Assembly (NCBI GenBank): GCA_943360385.1
Contig: CALRIM020000086.1
Location: forward strand, 1-13,280
Reading direction: 5' to 3'
Length of the DNA: 13,280 nucleotides
Source of the DNA: CAJBVG01 sp943360385
GTDB lineage: Bacteria > Bacteroidota > Bacteroidia > Sphingobacteriales > Sphingobacteriaceae
The stretch's first letter is position 1; every line of letters starts with the position of its first letter. The translations under genes were made by a program, and so were the position numbers. The notes under the pieces are model-generated. The model was not told the DNA's origin. It did not search any database and was given only the letters and a program-made list of their open reading frames with translations. This document shows, piece by piece, positions 1-5,677 of this stretch.

Positions 1-1
1 C

Positions 2-268
2 GGAATTACCGCCTTAGAAAAATTAAGTCAAAGTAAATTTGATTTAGTACTAATGGATGTTCAAATGCCCGATTTAAATGGCTTGGATACCACTCGAGAA
101 ATCATAAAAATTTATAAGGATAATCGACCAAAGATTATAGCTATAACTGCAGGTTCTTTTGGCGACGATGAAGCGCAATGCATTAATGCTGGTATGGACG
201 ATACACTTGAAAAGCCATTTAAGATAGAGCAGTTGCAGGAAAAGTTGGCGAAGTTTAATCTTATTTAA
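2..268 (+). CDS. Response-regulator receiver (REC) domain, 3' part
   Basis: The frame is open from base 2 with no start in view, so this is the C-terminal part of a larger protein: either a stand-alone response regulator or the receiver of a hybrid histidine kinase. The phospho-acceptor Asp sits in LVLMDVQMPDLNG. The conserved Thr follows in IIAITAG, and the conserved Lys of the KP motif is in LEKPF. The protein ends about 15 residues after KPF, so the receiver is the last domain and no DNA-binding domain follows it. That favours a hybrid kinase or a CheY-like protein. A receiver takes phosphate from a kinase His and changes shape at its alpha4-beta5-alpha5 face. The gene converges on nuoD. 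Its TAA stop is followed at once by two copies of a 33-bp repeat. The family is certain; the full architecture cannot be known from this window. Confidence 0.9.
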   Translation, partial: GITALEKLSQSKFDLVLMDVQMPDLNGLDTTREIIKIYKDNRPKIIAITAGSFGDDEAQCINAGMDDTLEKPFKIEQLQEKLAKFNLI

Positions 269-334
269 TTTGAACAATTAGCCAATATGCCAATGTGCCA
301 ATTTGAACAATTAGCCAATATGCCAATGTGCCAA
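269..334 (+). repeat. 33-bp tandem repeat, two perfect copies, abutting a stop codon
   Basis: Positions 269-301 and 302-334 are identical 33-bp units. The first begins at the base directly after the TAA of the receiver-domain gene. Inside the unit there is an approximate 8-bp rhythm: TTAGCCAA, TATGCCAA, TGTGCCAA. The stretch AATTTGAACAATTAG is shared with the array downstream of purK, and in both places it is in the sense orientation of the upstream gene. Confidence 0.9.
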
Positions 335-365
335 TATATATGATTAGGTTTTTATTTTATTTTAC

Positions 366-391
366 AAGCACACGAATAATGAGCACACGAA
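366..391 (-). repeat. TTCGTGTGCTC repeat directly after the nuoD stop
   Basis: Read on the minus strand, the base after the nuoD TAG begins TTCGTGTGCTC (391-381). A second copy with one difference lies at 376-366. The same 11-mer directly follows the TAG of yqgE on the plus strand. The rest of the spacer (335-365) is AT-rich with a run of T and no GC hairpin. Confidence 0.8.
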
Positions 392-1561
392 CTATCTGTC
401 TACTTCCCCCAGCACAATATCAATCGACCCAAGTATCGCTACAATATCAGCAATCATTGCTCCTTTAGCAATTTCTGGCAATACAGATAAGTTAGAGAAT
501 GCACCAGAGCGCGCTTTACAGCGTATTGGTCGTTCTGTTTTTCCATCAGTTACAAAGAAATAACCTAATTCGCCTTTCGGGCTTTCGCCTCTCACATAAA
601 ACTCTTGTGCTTTGGGAATTATTTTCTTTGGCATGTTTGCTCTAGGATCGTAATCGGGAGTTCTTTTTAAAGGCCCTTTTAATCGCTCTAAGCACTGTTC
701 AATAATTCTTAACGATTCATATACTTCTAATACTCGAACGTAATAGCGGTCCCAACAATCGCCAACAGTGCCCATTTTACCTTCACCAATTGGAATGTCG
801 AATTCTAATTCAGGGTAAACAGAATATTCATCTACTCTTCTAAGATCATGTTTCAATCCAGATGCTCTAAGCATTGGGCCTGAACATCCATAATTAATAG
901 CAACTTCTAATGGTAATACACCAACATTTTTTGTTCTATCAATAAAAATCTGATTGTTGGTTAGCAAATCATCTAAGTCGCGCATCTTCGGTTTAAAATA
1001 GTCGACAAATTCCGAACACCTTTCTTCGAAGCCTACAGGTAAGTCGTAATAATTACCACCCACCCAAATATAATTATATAATAATCGAGCACCAGATGCC
1101 CATTCTAATAAATTTAAAATATGTTCTCTATCTCGGAAACACCAGAAAAATGGGGTAACCGCACCAATGTCCATTCCATATGTTCCTATGGCAATTAGAT
1201 GTGATGCAATTCTATTTAATTCTGAAACGAGTACTCGAACGTATTCTGTTCGTTTGGGAATATTTTTATCAATACCCATCATTTTTTCAACACCCATCAC
1301 AAAAATATGGTCGTTGTTCATAGACGTTAGGTAATCCATACGATCTACAAAGGGAATGATTTGTTGGTAGGTTAAATTCTCTGCATGCTTTTCGAAACAA
1401 CGATGTAAGTAACCAATATGAGGCGTACATTCTTTTACTAATTCCCCATCTGTTAATAATTCTAAACGCAAAACCCCATGCATCGACGGATGCTGTGGTC
1501 CCATGTTGAGAATCATCTCTTCGTTTTTTAATTGACTAAGGTCTGTTTTATAATTAGTCAT
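392..1561 (-). CDS. nuoD: NADH-quinone oxidoreductase subunit D (49-kDa type)
   Basis: NuoD is a peripheral-arm subunit of respiratory complex I. With NuoB it forms the quinone-reduction pocket near iron-sulphur cluster N2. The 389-residue protein shows the family hallmarks: GPQHPSMHGVLRL near the N-terminus, HIGYLHRCFEKHAE at about 48-61, FVDRMDYLTS at 71-80, and a C-terminus ending in GEVDR as is usual. His28 and Tyr77 fall where the quinone-site His38 and Tyr87 of the Thermus subunit would align. NuoC and NuoD are separate here, unlike the fused NuoCD of Escherichia coli. The ATG overlaps the end of nuoC by 8 bp (ATGACTAA), so translation is probably coupled. No nuoE follows; the next gene is convergent. 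The identification is secure. Confidence 0.98.
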   Translation of the reverse strand: MTNYKTDLSQLKNEEMILNMGPQHPSMHGVLRLELLTDGELVKECTPHIGYLHRCFEKHAENLTYQQIIPFVDRMDYLTSMNNDHIFVMGVEKMMGIDKNIPKRTEYVRVLVSELNRIASHLIAIGTYGMDIGAVTPFFWCFRDREHILNLLEWASGARLLYNYIWVGGNYYDLPVGFEERCSEFVDYFKPKMRDLDDLLTNNQIFIDRTKNVGVLPLEVAINYGCSGPMLRASGLKHDLRRVDEYSVYPELEFDIPIGEGKMGTVGDCWDRYYVRVLEVYESLRIIEQCLERLKGPLKRTPDYDPRANMPKKIIPKAQEFYVRGESPKGELGYFFVTDGKTERPIRCKARSGAFSNLSVLPEIAKGAMIADIVAILGSIDIVLGEVDR

Positions 1562-2075
1562 TTTTGATGTCGCTATGATTTTTAATATTCAGTCCTTTGT
1601 ACACTTCTGCAGGTTCATAATCTTTTCGAAGAGGATAGCCTTCCCAATCGTCTGGGCATAAAATTCTGCGCATATCACTATGTCCATCAAACATAATTCC
1701 ATACATATCAAAAGCTTCACGTTCATGCCAATCTGCCGATTTCCAAATGCCTGAAACGCTTGGTGTATGAGGGTTTGAGCTAGCTGTTCTTTCAAAAGGA
1801 ACCATTACTTTTAAAACAAGAGAGTGTTTATATGGAATGGAACTGATGTGATAAACTATTGCTAATTCGGTTTTATCAATGGCATAATCCACGCCCGATA
1901 AACAGTTCAAATAATCGAAATATAATTCGGGTTCGTCGCGTAAAAACCGACAAACATGTTGAATTTGATTTGGAGTAATTGTAAGCGAGGGTTGAAGCTG
2001 TTCAGCTTGTTCTGCAACAATTACCTCTGCACCAAATTTTGCAACAATTTTATTTTTTATCTCTTCGAAATTCAT
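1554..2075 (-). CDS. nuoC: NADH-quinone oxidoreductase subunit C (30-kDa type)
   Basis: NuoC is a cofactor-free peripheral subunit of complex I that supports NuoD and NuoB in the connecting arm. The 173-residue protein carries the classic 30-kDa signature at about residues 117-155: HEREAFDMYGIMFDGH, then RRILCPDDWEGYPLRKDY. The N-terminal 60 residues are variable, as usual. The gene starts 24 bp after the stop of pdxH in an AT-rich spacer and overlaps nuoD by 8 bp. It is therefore probably transcribed with pdxH, and not with nuoB, which is its usual upstream partner but lies 4.8 kb away here. A 68-residue reading frame inside it is a shadow. Confidence 0.97.
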   Translation of the reverse strand: MNFEEIKNKIVAKFGAEVIVAEQAEQLQPSLTITPNQIQHVCRFLRDEPELYFDYLNCLSGVDYAIDKTELAIVYHISSIPYKHSLVLKVMVPFERTASSNPHTPSVSGIWKSADWHEREAFDMYGIMFDGHSDMRRILCPDDWEGYPLRKDYEPAEVYKGLNIKNHSDIKND

Positions 2076-2099
2076 AAATAAACAAAAAATTAAAATGAA

Positions 2100-2756
2100 T
2101 TATGGCGCTAAGCGTTCAATTTTCCATTTCCCTTTTTCCATCAAAACGTATTTCATACGATCGTGTAAACGGCTAGGGCGTCCTTGCCAGAACTCAATAG
2201 ATAAAGGCTGTAACACGTATCCACCCCAATGTGCTGGCTTTGGAACATGTTTACCTTTGTATTTCTCATCCATGTTTTTAAAAATAACATCAATGCTTTC
2301 GCGGTTTGGAATAACCTGACTTTGCGGAGAACTGATGGCGCCAATTCTGCTTTCGTAAGGACGAGAATTAAAATAAGCTTCCGATTCTTCTTTAGATAAT
2401 TTTAATATTTTACCATCGATACGAACTTGACGTTGTAATTCTGGCCAAAAGAAAACCATACTTGCGAATGGATTTTTTTGTAAGTCTTTTCCTTTTTTAC
2501 TTAGGTAGTTAGTGTAAAATGAAAATCCATTTTCGTCGAATCCTTTTAATAACACAATTCTTGCAGAAGGAATACCTTCTTTGGTAGCAGTTGCTAAAGT
2601 AAGAGCATTAGGTTCCAAGACCTCAGCTTTCATTGCTTCTTCGAACCATATACCAAATTGATGGAAAGGATCTTTTGCAACATCAGCTTCACTTAAACTG
2701 TGTTTTTGATAATCGGTACGTAGATTTTCAAGTGTTGATTTATCGATATTACTCAT
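2100..2756 (-). CDS. pdxH: Pyridoxamine 5'-phosphate oxidase
   Basis: PdxH is an FMN enzyme that oxidises pyridoxine or pyridoxamine 5'-phosphate to pyridoxal 5'-phosphate with O2, the last step of vitamin B6 synthesis and salvage. RIVLLKGFDENGFSFYTNY (about 66-84) and the SKKGKDL and FFWPELQRQVRIDG blocks form the FMN-binding split barrel. The C-terminal signature IEFWQGRPSRLHDR (187-200) holds the substrate-binding Arg and His. I chose the ATG at 2756, which gives 218 residues, the same length as the E. coli enzyme. This start overlaps the stop of the upstream gene as ATGAGTAA, the arrangement also seen at nuoA/nuoB. An in-frame ATG at 2795 would add 13 residues and lengthen the overlap to 47 bp, which is less likely. 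Confidence 0.96.
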   Translation of the reverse strand: MSNIDKSTLENLRTDYQKHSLSEADVAKDPFHQFGIWFEEAMKAEVLEPNALTLATATKEGIPSARIVLLKGFDENGFSFYTNYLSKKGKDLQKNPFASMVFFWPELQRQVRIDGKILKLSKEESEAYFNSRPYESRIGAISSPQSQVIPNRESIDVIFKNMDEKYKGKHVPKPAHWGGYVLQPLSIEFWQGRPSRLHDRMKYVLMEKGKWKIERLAP

Positions 2757-3060
2757 TTGTTTTTTTGTACTTATTTCTCCAGTATAATTTTTCATTTAAT
2801 TTTTTCAGAATTAATTCCGCAAGAATAAACTCACTTAAATTCTGATTCATGGCCATTTTTACATCATTCTCCGAAACATCAATTCTGTATAAACAGGCAT
2901 ATAGCAATGTTCTATTTTCTTTCATCAATGTTTTTAAATATAAAGCAAGGTGACTTCTTAAATCTTCATAATTTATGTCGTTTTTAACTGCTGGAATAGA
3001 CCCGTCGTTGAAATTTTCACGTACTGCAGCTATTAAGGCTTCTTGGTTTTCGTTCGACAT
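2749..3060 (-). CDS. Small conserved-looking hypothetical protein upstream of pdxH
   Basis: I do not recognise this 103-residue protein. It looks soluble and mostly helical, with no signal peptide or membrane segment. It has an acidic N-terminal half (MSNENQEALIAAVREN...) and a basic C-terminal tail rich in Lys and Asn. The middle (residues 31-90) reads like two or three amphipathic helices with regularly spaced Leu. It is the first gene of the minus-strand unit that continues into pdxH, nuoC and nuoD, and its stop overlaps the pdxH start by 8 bp. That overlap and the orderly composition argue that it is real. The 73-bp spacer upstream is shared with the divergent yqgE and must hold promoters for both, though I could not place a convincing one. 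The function is unknown. Confidence 0.75.
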   Translation of the reverse strand: MSNENQEALIAAVRENFNDGSIPAVKNDINYEDLRSHLALYLKTLMKENRTLLYACLYRIDVSENDVKMAMNQNLSEFILAELILKKLNEKLYWRNKYKKTNE

Positions 3061-3133
3061 TTGTTTTTGAAATTATTTTGAATTTAAGAGGATGATGCTT
3101 ATATTCAATAAACGTTTGCTAAGATATTAAGAA

Positions 3134-3694
3134 ATGTTGAGCAAAATCGCACCTACAGCAGGAAAAATACTAATTTCCGAACCTTTTATGTTGGATCCTC
3201 AATTCCGACGTTCGGTAGTATTGTTGGTGGAGCATGCAGAACAAGGCACGGTGGGCTTTGTATTGAATCAAGAAACAGAAGTTACCATACCCGATATTAT
3301 TCCAGGATTCCCCATGTTCGATGCTAGGATTTGTATAGGTGGCCCAGTTCAAACAGATACCTTGCATTTTATTCATAAAATTCCAGAATTGGTAGAAGGA
3401 GGGGTAGAAATTGAAGAAGGTGTTTATTGGGGAGGGGATTTTGACCAATTGAGAGAGCAAATTGCTATTGGTAAAGTAATGTTAGACGATGTAGTTTTTT
3501 TCTTAGGGTATTCTGGTTGGAGTCCGGATCAACTAGAAGAAGAAATAGAAAGCAATGCTTGGATTGTTTCTCCAACACAATCTAGAGATATATTTAATGA
3601 TGATCATGATAATCTTTGGAAAAAGTCAGTGCGCAAACTTGGAAACAAGTATGCTCATATTGCGAATTTTCCTGAGAACCCGATGTGGAACTAG
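3134..3694 (+). CDS. yqgE: YqgE/AlgH family protein (UPF0301)
   Basis: This 186-residue protein matches the YqgE/AlgH family along its whole length. The N-terminus ILISEPFMLDPQFRRSVVLL and EQGTVGFVLNQ are the typical opening strands. The middle shows the conserved GGPV segment (QTDTLHFIHK), and the later part shows GYSGWSPDQLEEEI and NAWIV. Family members are compact soluble proteins of unknown biochemical role; in Pseudomonas, AlgH has been linked to alginate regulation. The gene stands alone on the plus strand, divergent from the hypothetical-pdxH unit and convergent with the DUF4199 gene. No Shine-Dalgarno sequence is seen. The TAG stop is followed at once by TTCGTGTGCTC, the same word that follows nuoD. 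The family is secure and the function is open. Confidence 0.95.
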   Translation: MLSKIAPTAGKILISEPFMLDPQFRRSVVLLVEHAEQGTVGFVLNQETEVTIPDIIPGFPMFDARICIGGPVQTDTLHFIHKIPELVEGGVEIEEGVYWGGDFDQLREQIAIGKVMLDDVVFFLGYSGWSPDQLEEEIESNAWIVSPTQSRDIFNDDHDNLWKKSVRKLGNKYAHIANFPENPMWN

Positions 3695-3729
3695 TTCGTG
3701 TGCTCGTTAATTGTGTGCTCGTGTGCTCG
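3695..3729 (+). repeat. GTGTGCTCG repeat directly after the yqgE stop
   Basis: Copies of GTGTGCTCG start at 3698, 3713 and 3721, the last two sharing one base. The first 11 bases after the stop, TTCGTGTGCTC, equal those that follow the nuoD stop on the other strand. Confidence 0.85.
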
Positions 3730-3735
3730 TGAAAG

Positions 3736-3763
3736 AATTCACAATTCACAATTCACAATTCAC
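3736..3763. repeat. AATTCAC heptamer, four perfect tandem copies
   Basis: Four perfect AATTCAC units lie between the convergent yqgE and DUF4199 genes and lead into a 16-bp palindrome. Read on the minus strand, the sense of DUF4199, each unit contains TGA. Because 7 is not a multiple of 3, stops then occur in all three frames. Confidence 0.9.
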
Positions 3764-3766
3764 AAT

Positions 3767-3782
3767 CCCGATAGCTATCGGG
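3767..3782. terminator. 16-bp palindrome between convergent genes, possible two-way terminator
   Basis: CCCGATAGCTATCGGG is a perfect palindrome, 7 bp after the stop of the DUF4199 gene in that gene's direction. As RNA it would fold into a stem with a tight loop. There is no long T run on either side, so it may be a dispersed repeat and not a true intrinsic terminator. A related form, CCCGAT-AGCA-ATCGGG, occurs upstream of purE. Confidence 0.5.
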
Positions 3783-3788
3783 AACAAC

Positions 3789-4268
3789 TCATTTCGATTT
3801 TCTTATAAAGATAGAAACAATGGCTGTGGTGAAAATTCCCATAAATGGTGTTCCAATAAGTGTTTCTTTTAAATAATTAGTTAGGTTGAAGTAGGCAACC
3901 GCTTCTTCCATTGTTTGTTTCTTATTGGTTACGCTGTAATTGATAATGTTTTCGAAAAAATGAGGTGTAATATAAACACTTGTAATGTATTGGGCTAGGG
4001 GAGCCAATATGGTAATAAAAAGAGTCATTATTAATCCACTTGCAAAGGCTTGGCGGTAGCTTATAATTCCCTGATAATCTCTATTTCTTTTTTCACGCAA
4101 ACCCACCACAAAAATTAAAATAGCAGGGATAGCAAATAAATTGGTATAGATATAATGTTTATCGATATGAGTAGAATGTAAGCCCACTAAGCGTTCCATA
4201 CACATCCATAATAATGTCATGGTGAAAAATGCTAAGGCATACTTTAATTCAGTTCTTAATTTGTTCAT
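3789..4268 (-). CDS. DUF4199 family membrane protein
   Basis: This 159-residue integral membrane protein fits DUF4199, a family found mainly in Bacteroidota. Four hydrophobic spans are visible at about 8-25, 41-57, 73-100 and 137-155. The segment YRQAFASGLIMTLFITILAPLAQY is the conserved third span and loop, and a charged loop with many Lys and Glu separates spans 3 and 4. No catalytic motif is seen and the family function is not known. It is the last gene of the minus-strand series after GNAT. Its ATG lies 154 bp beyond the GNAT stop, in a spacer filled by a large inverted repeat, so co-transcription is uncertain. The stop is followed by a palindrome that may end the transcript. Confidence 0.85.
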   Translation of the reverse strand: MNKLRTELKYALAFFTMTLLWMCMERLVGLHSTHIDKHYIYTNLFAIPAILIFVVGLREKRNRDYQGIISYRQAFASGLIMTLFITILAPLAQYITSVYITPHFFENIINYSVTNKKQTMEEAVAYFNLTNYLKETLIGTPFMGIFTTAIVSIFIRKSK

Positions 4269-4273
4269 AAGGA

Positions 4274-4321
4274 TAATGTGTTAATATGTTAATGGGATAA
4301 TATGTTAATGGAATAATTCCG
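4274..4321 (+). repeat. 8-bp-unit array, copy 1 (plus orientation)
   Basis: Six consecutive 8-bp units start with TAAT. They include TAATGTGT (4274), TAATATGT (4282), TAATGGGA (4290) and TAATATGT (4298); the last two units are degenerate. Bases 4282-4309 are perfectly inverted relative to 4406-4433. This is the only copy of the family that is not in the sense of an upstream gene. Confidence 0.9.
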
Positions 4322-4327
4322 ATAAAT

Positions 4328-4349
4328 CCCTATCTGTTGACAGGCAGGG
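4328..4349. repeat. Imperfect hairpin element with CCCTATCTGT/ACAGGCAGGG arms
   Basis: The 10-bp arms at 4328-4337 and 4340-4349 pair with one mismatch and one G-T pair around a 2-base loop. The hairpin lies near the middle of the larger inverted repeat 4282-4433. It is followed by GGGAACAA, as is the palindrome at 3767-3782, which suggests both belong to one class of dispersed element. Confidence 0.65.
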
Positions 4350-4396
4350 GAACAAGTTATGTTAATGAAATTAAGAAATAAAAATAATTAAACAAA

Positions 4397-4433
4397 CATT
4401 AACATATTAACATATTATCCCATTAACATATTA
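4397..4433 (-). repeat. 8-bp-unit array, copy 2, over the GNAT stop
   Basis: Read on the minus strand, the units from 4433 are TAATATGT, TAATGGGA, TAATATGT, TAATATGT and TAATG. The first unit encodes the last residues of the GNAT protein (Ile-Cys), and the TAA of the second unit is the stop codon. Confidence 0.9.
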
Positions 4434-4899
4434 GATAGGTTATTTTATCATCCTCTGCCACTTTAACCGCTCCTAACTTCTCTACAGCCTTCTGCGATCG
4501 GTAGTTCGTTATTCCTACGTGGAAATAAATATTCTTTACAAATTGAAGTGCATAATCAATCATGAGTTTTTTGAGAGCAGAATTATAGCCATTTCCCCAG
4601 TGAGCCCTATCGATAAAAGTAAAACCGATGGCTACCGAACTATCTTCTTCATTGTATTCGTAATATCGAGTACAGCCAATAATTGAATTATCTTTTTTAT
4701 CGAGGATTAAAAAGGCGCCCTTGGACTCTATGGCACTGTTGAAATATTTTTGAAAAACTTCTCTTTTATAGCGATCAGAATTAGGGTGTTGTTCCCAAAT
4801 TAAAGGGTCAGCAGCCACTTTAAAGAGTTCCTCGAAATCGGATTCTTTTAGAGGTTGAAGGATTACAAAACTGTTTGATAATTGAGGTTGGAGATTCAT
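4423..4899 (-). CDS. GNAT family N-acetyltransferase (RimJ/RimL-like)
   Basis: Members transfer an acetyl group from acetyl-CoA to an amine; the acceptor here is unknown. The opening MNLQPQLSNSFVILQPLKESDFEELFKVAADPLIWEQHPN is typical of a GNAT subgroup. The acetyl-CoA-binding turn is RAHWGNGYN (98-106), followed by the helix NSALKKLMIDYAL. The later NYRSQKAVEKLGA motif (132-144) is also standard. After this the protein stops within 14 residues (VKVAEDDKITYLIC). Relatives usually run further, so the C-terminus looks shortened, and its end is encoded by repeat DNA. I chose the ATG at 4899 because homologues begin there; an ATG two codons upstream (4905) is equally open. Both starts lie inside repeat copy 3. 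It follows purE by about 31 bp. Confidence 0.88.
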   Translation of the reverse strand: MNLQPQLSNSFVILQPLKESDFEELFKVAADPLIWEQHPNSDRYKREVFQKYFNSAIESKGAFLILDKKDNSIIGCTRYYEYNEEDSSVAIGFTFIDRAHWGNGYNSALKKLMIDYALQFVKNIYFHVGITNYRSQKAVEKLGAVKVAEDDKITYLIC

Positions 4900-4933
4900 T
4901 AACATATTATCCCATTAACACATTAACATATTA
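4897..4933 (-). repeat. 8-bp-unit array, copy 3, spanning the purE stop and GNAT start
   Basis: Read on the minus strand from 4933, the units are TAATATGT, TAATGTGT, TAATGGGA, TAATATGT and TAATG. The first TAA is the purE stop codon. The last two units hold both candidate ATG starts of the GNAT gene. The array is therefore the whole spacer between the two genes. Confidence 0.92.
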
Positions 4934-5437
4934 AAATGTGCTTCCAAAACCCTTACCCTTCAATGCCTCTGCCGACTTCTCGATTTTTTCTTTCAATTCT
5001 AATTTATATTGATCCATGCGTGCACCAATGGCAGCATCGTTGCTTCCTAAAATTTGAGCAGCTAAGATTCCTGCATTTTTAGCACCGTTTAAGGCTACTG
5101 TAGCAACTGGAATTCCGCCTGGCATTTGAAGAATAGAAAGTACCGAATCCCAACCATCTATAGAGTTCGAAGATTTTACAGGAACACCAATTACTGGTAA
5201 ACTGGTAAGCGATGCTACCATGCCTGGTAAATGCGCTGCACCTCCTGCACCTGCAATAATTACTTGCAATCCGCGTGCTCTTGCGGTCTTCGCATATTCG
5301 AACATCCGCTCTGGTGTTCTATGTGCCGACACTACTGTAAGCTCATAGTCAATGCCTAATTCTTTTAAAACATTTGCCGCTTCTTCCATTATCGGAAGAT
5401 CGGATTCGCTACCCATGATGATTCCTACTTTTACCAT
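4931..5437 (-). CDS. purE: 5-(carboxyamino)imidazole ribonucleotide mutase
   Basis: PurE converts N5-CAIR, the product of PurK, into CAIR in purine synthesis. The 168-residue protein is a full class I PurE. GIIMGSESDLP (5-15) is the nucleotide loop. SAHRTPERM (37-45) holds the active-site His39, and GAGGAAHLPGMVA (63-75) with PVIGVPV (81-87) complete the pocket. I chose the ATG at 5437 because MVKVGIIMGS is the usual start. The frame stays open upstream to 5512, but those 25 codons run through an intergenic hairpin element. purK is the next gene upstream on the same strand, 253 bp away, so the two may share a transcript interrupted by repeats. The TAA stop is the first triplet of an 8-bp repeat array that leads straight into the GNAT gene. 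Confidence 0.97.
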   Translation of the reverse strand: MVKVGIIMGSESDLPIMEEAANVLKELGIDYELTVVSAHRTPERMFEYAKTARARGLQVIIAGAGGAAHLPGMVASLTSLPVIGVPVKSSNSIDGWDSVLSILQMPGGIPVATVALNGAKNAGILAAQILGSNDAAIGARMDQYKLELKEKIEKSAEALKGKGFGSTF

Positions 5438-5450
5438 AAATTCTAAATTG

Positions 5451-5523
5451 TTTAACCTCACCCCAACCCCTCTCCAAAGGAGAGGGGCTTTCGTATTTCG
5501 TCCCGATAGCAATCGGGGTTAAA
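5451..5523. repeat. Compound hairpin element upstream of purE, possibly a small insertion
   Basis: One hairpin has perfect 9-bp arms CCCCTCTCC (5467-5475) and GGAGAGGGG (5479-5487) with loop AAA. A second, CCCGAT-AGCA-ATCGGG, spans 5502-5517. TTTAACC (5451-5457) and GGTTAAA (5517-5523) form 7-bp inverted ends. The 11-mer TAAATTCTAAA occurs on both sides, at 5437-5447 and 5520-5530, and the first copy touches the purE start codon. The first hairpin with its CCTCACCCCAACCCC flank resembles a dispersed element that I recall from many Bacteroidota genomes. Confidence 0.75.
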
Positions 5524-5548
5524 TTCTAAACTCTAAATACTAATAGTT

Positions 5549-5677
5549 CAAATTAATTAATTGTTCAGATTGTCCAAATTAACCAATTGTTCAAATTGTC
5601 CAAATTAACAAATTGTCCAAATTAACTAATTGTTCAAATTGTCCAAATTGACAAATTGTCCAAATTAATATTGGCAC
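5549..5677 (-). repeat. Array of 26- and 17-bp units downstream of purK
   Basis: Units begin CAAATT on the plus strand at 5549, 5575, 5601, 5618, 5644 and 5661. Their lengths are 26, 26, 17, 26, 17 and a decayed last unit. The long unit is the short one plus 9 bp (an extra TTCAAATTG-like block). In purK sense the array contains AATTTGAACAATTAG, the word also found after the receiver-domain gene. Bases 5521-5548 are plain AT-rich sequence. Confidence 0.88.

Noticed and set aside
335..365. Intrinsic terminator between the receiver gene and nuoD
   Set aside because: There is a T-rich stretch but no GC-rich hairpin before it on either strand.
2095..2319. Plus-strand frame of 74 residues within pdxH, and similar frames inside nuoC, yqgE, purK, nuoA and the CoA-transferase
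   Set aside because: They lie antisense or out of frame to strong genes, with odd composition and no recognisable motif.
3061..3133. Clear divergent promoters between yqgE and the hypothetical gene
   Set aside because: TTATTTTG-like words exist, but no box with correctly spaced -33 partner could be set on either strand.
4269..4422. Insertion sequence remnant with terminal inverted repeats
   Set aside because: The inverted arms belong to the 8-bp-unit family found at other gene ends. No transposase fragment or target duplication is visible, so it is reported as a repeat structure only.
5438..5512. N-terminal extension of PurE by 25 residues to an ATG at 5512
   Set aside because: The extension is translated hairpin-element DNA (reads Ala-Pro-Leu-Leu-Trp-Arg-Gly-Val-Gly-Val), while PurE proteins normally begin at the MVKVGIIMGS start at 5437.
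5549..5677. CRISPR array
   Set aside because: The units are 17 or 26 bp placed end to end, with no unique spacers between constant repeats, no palindromic repeat and no cas genes.
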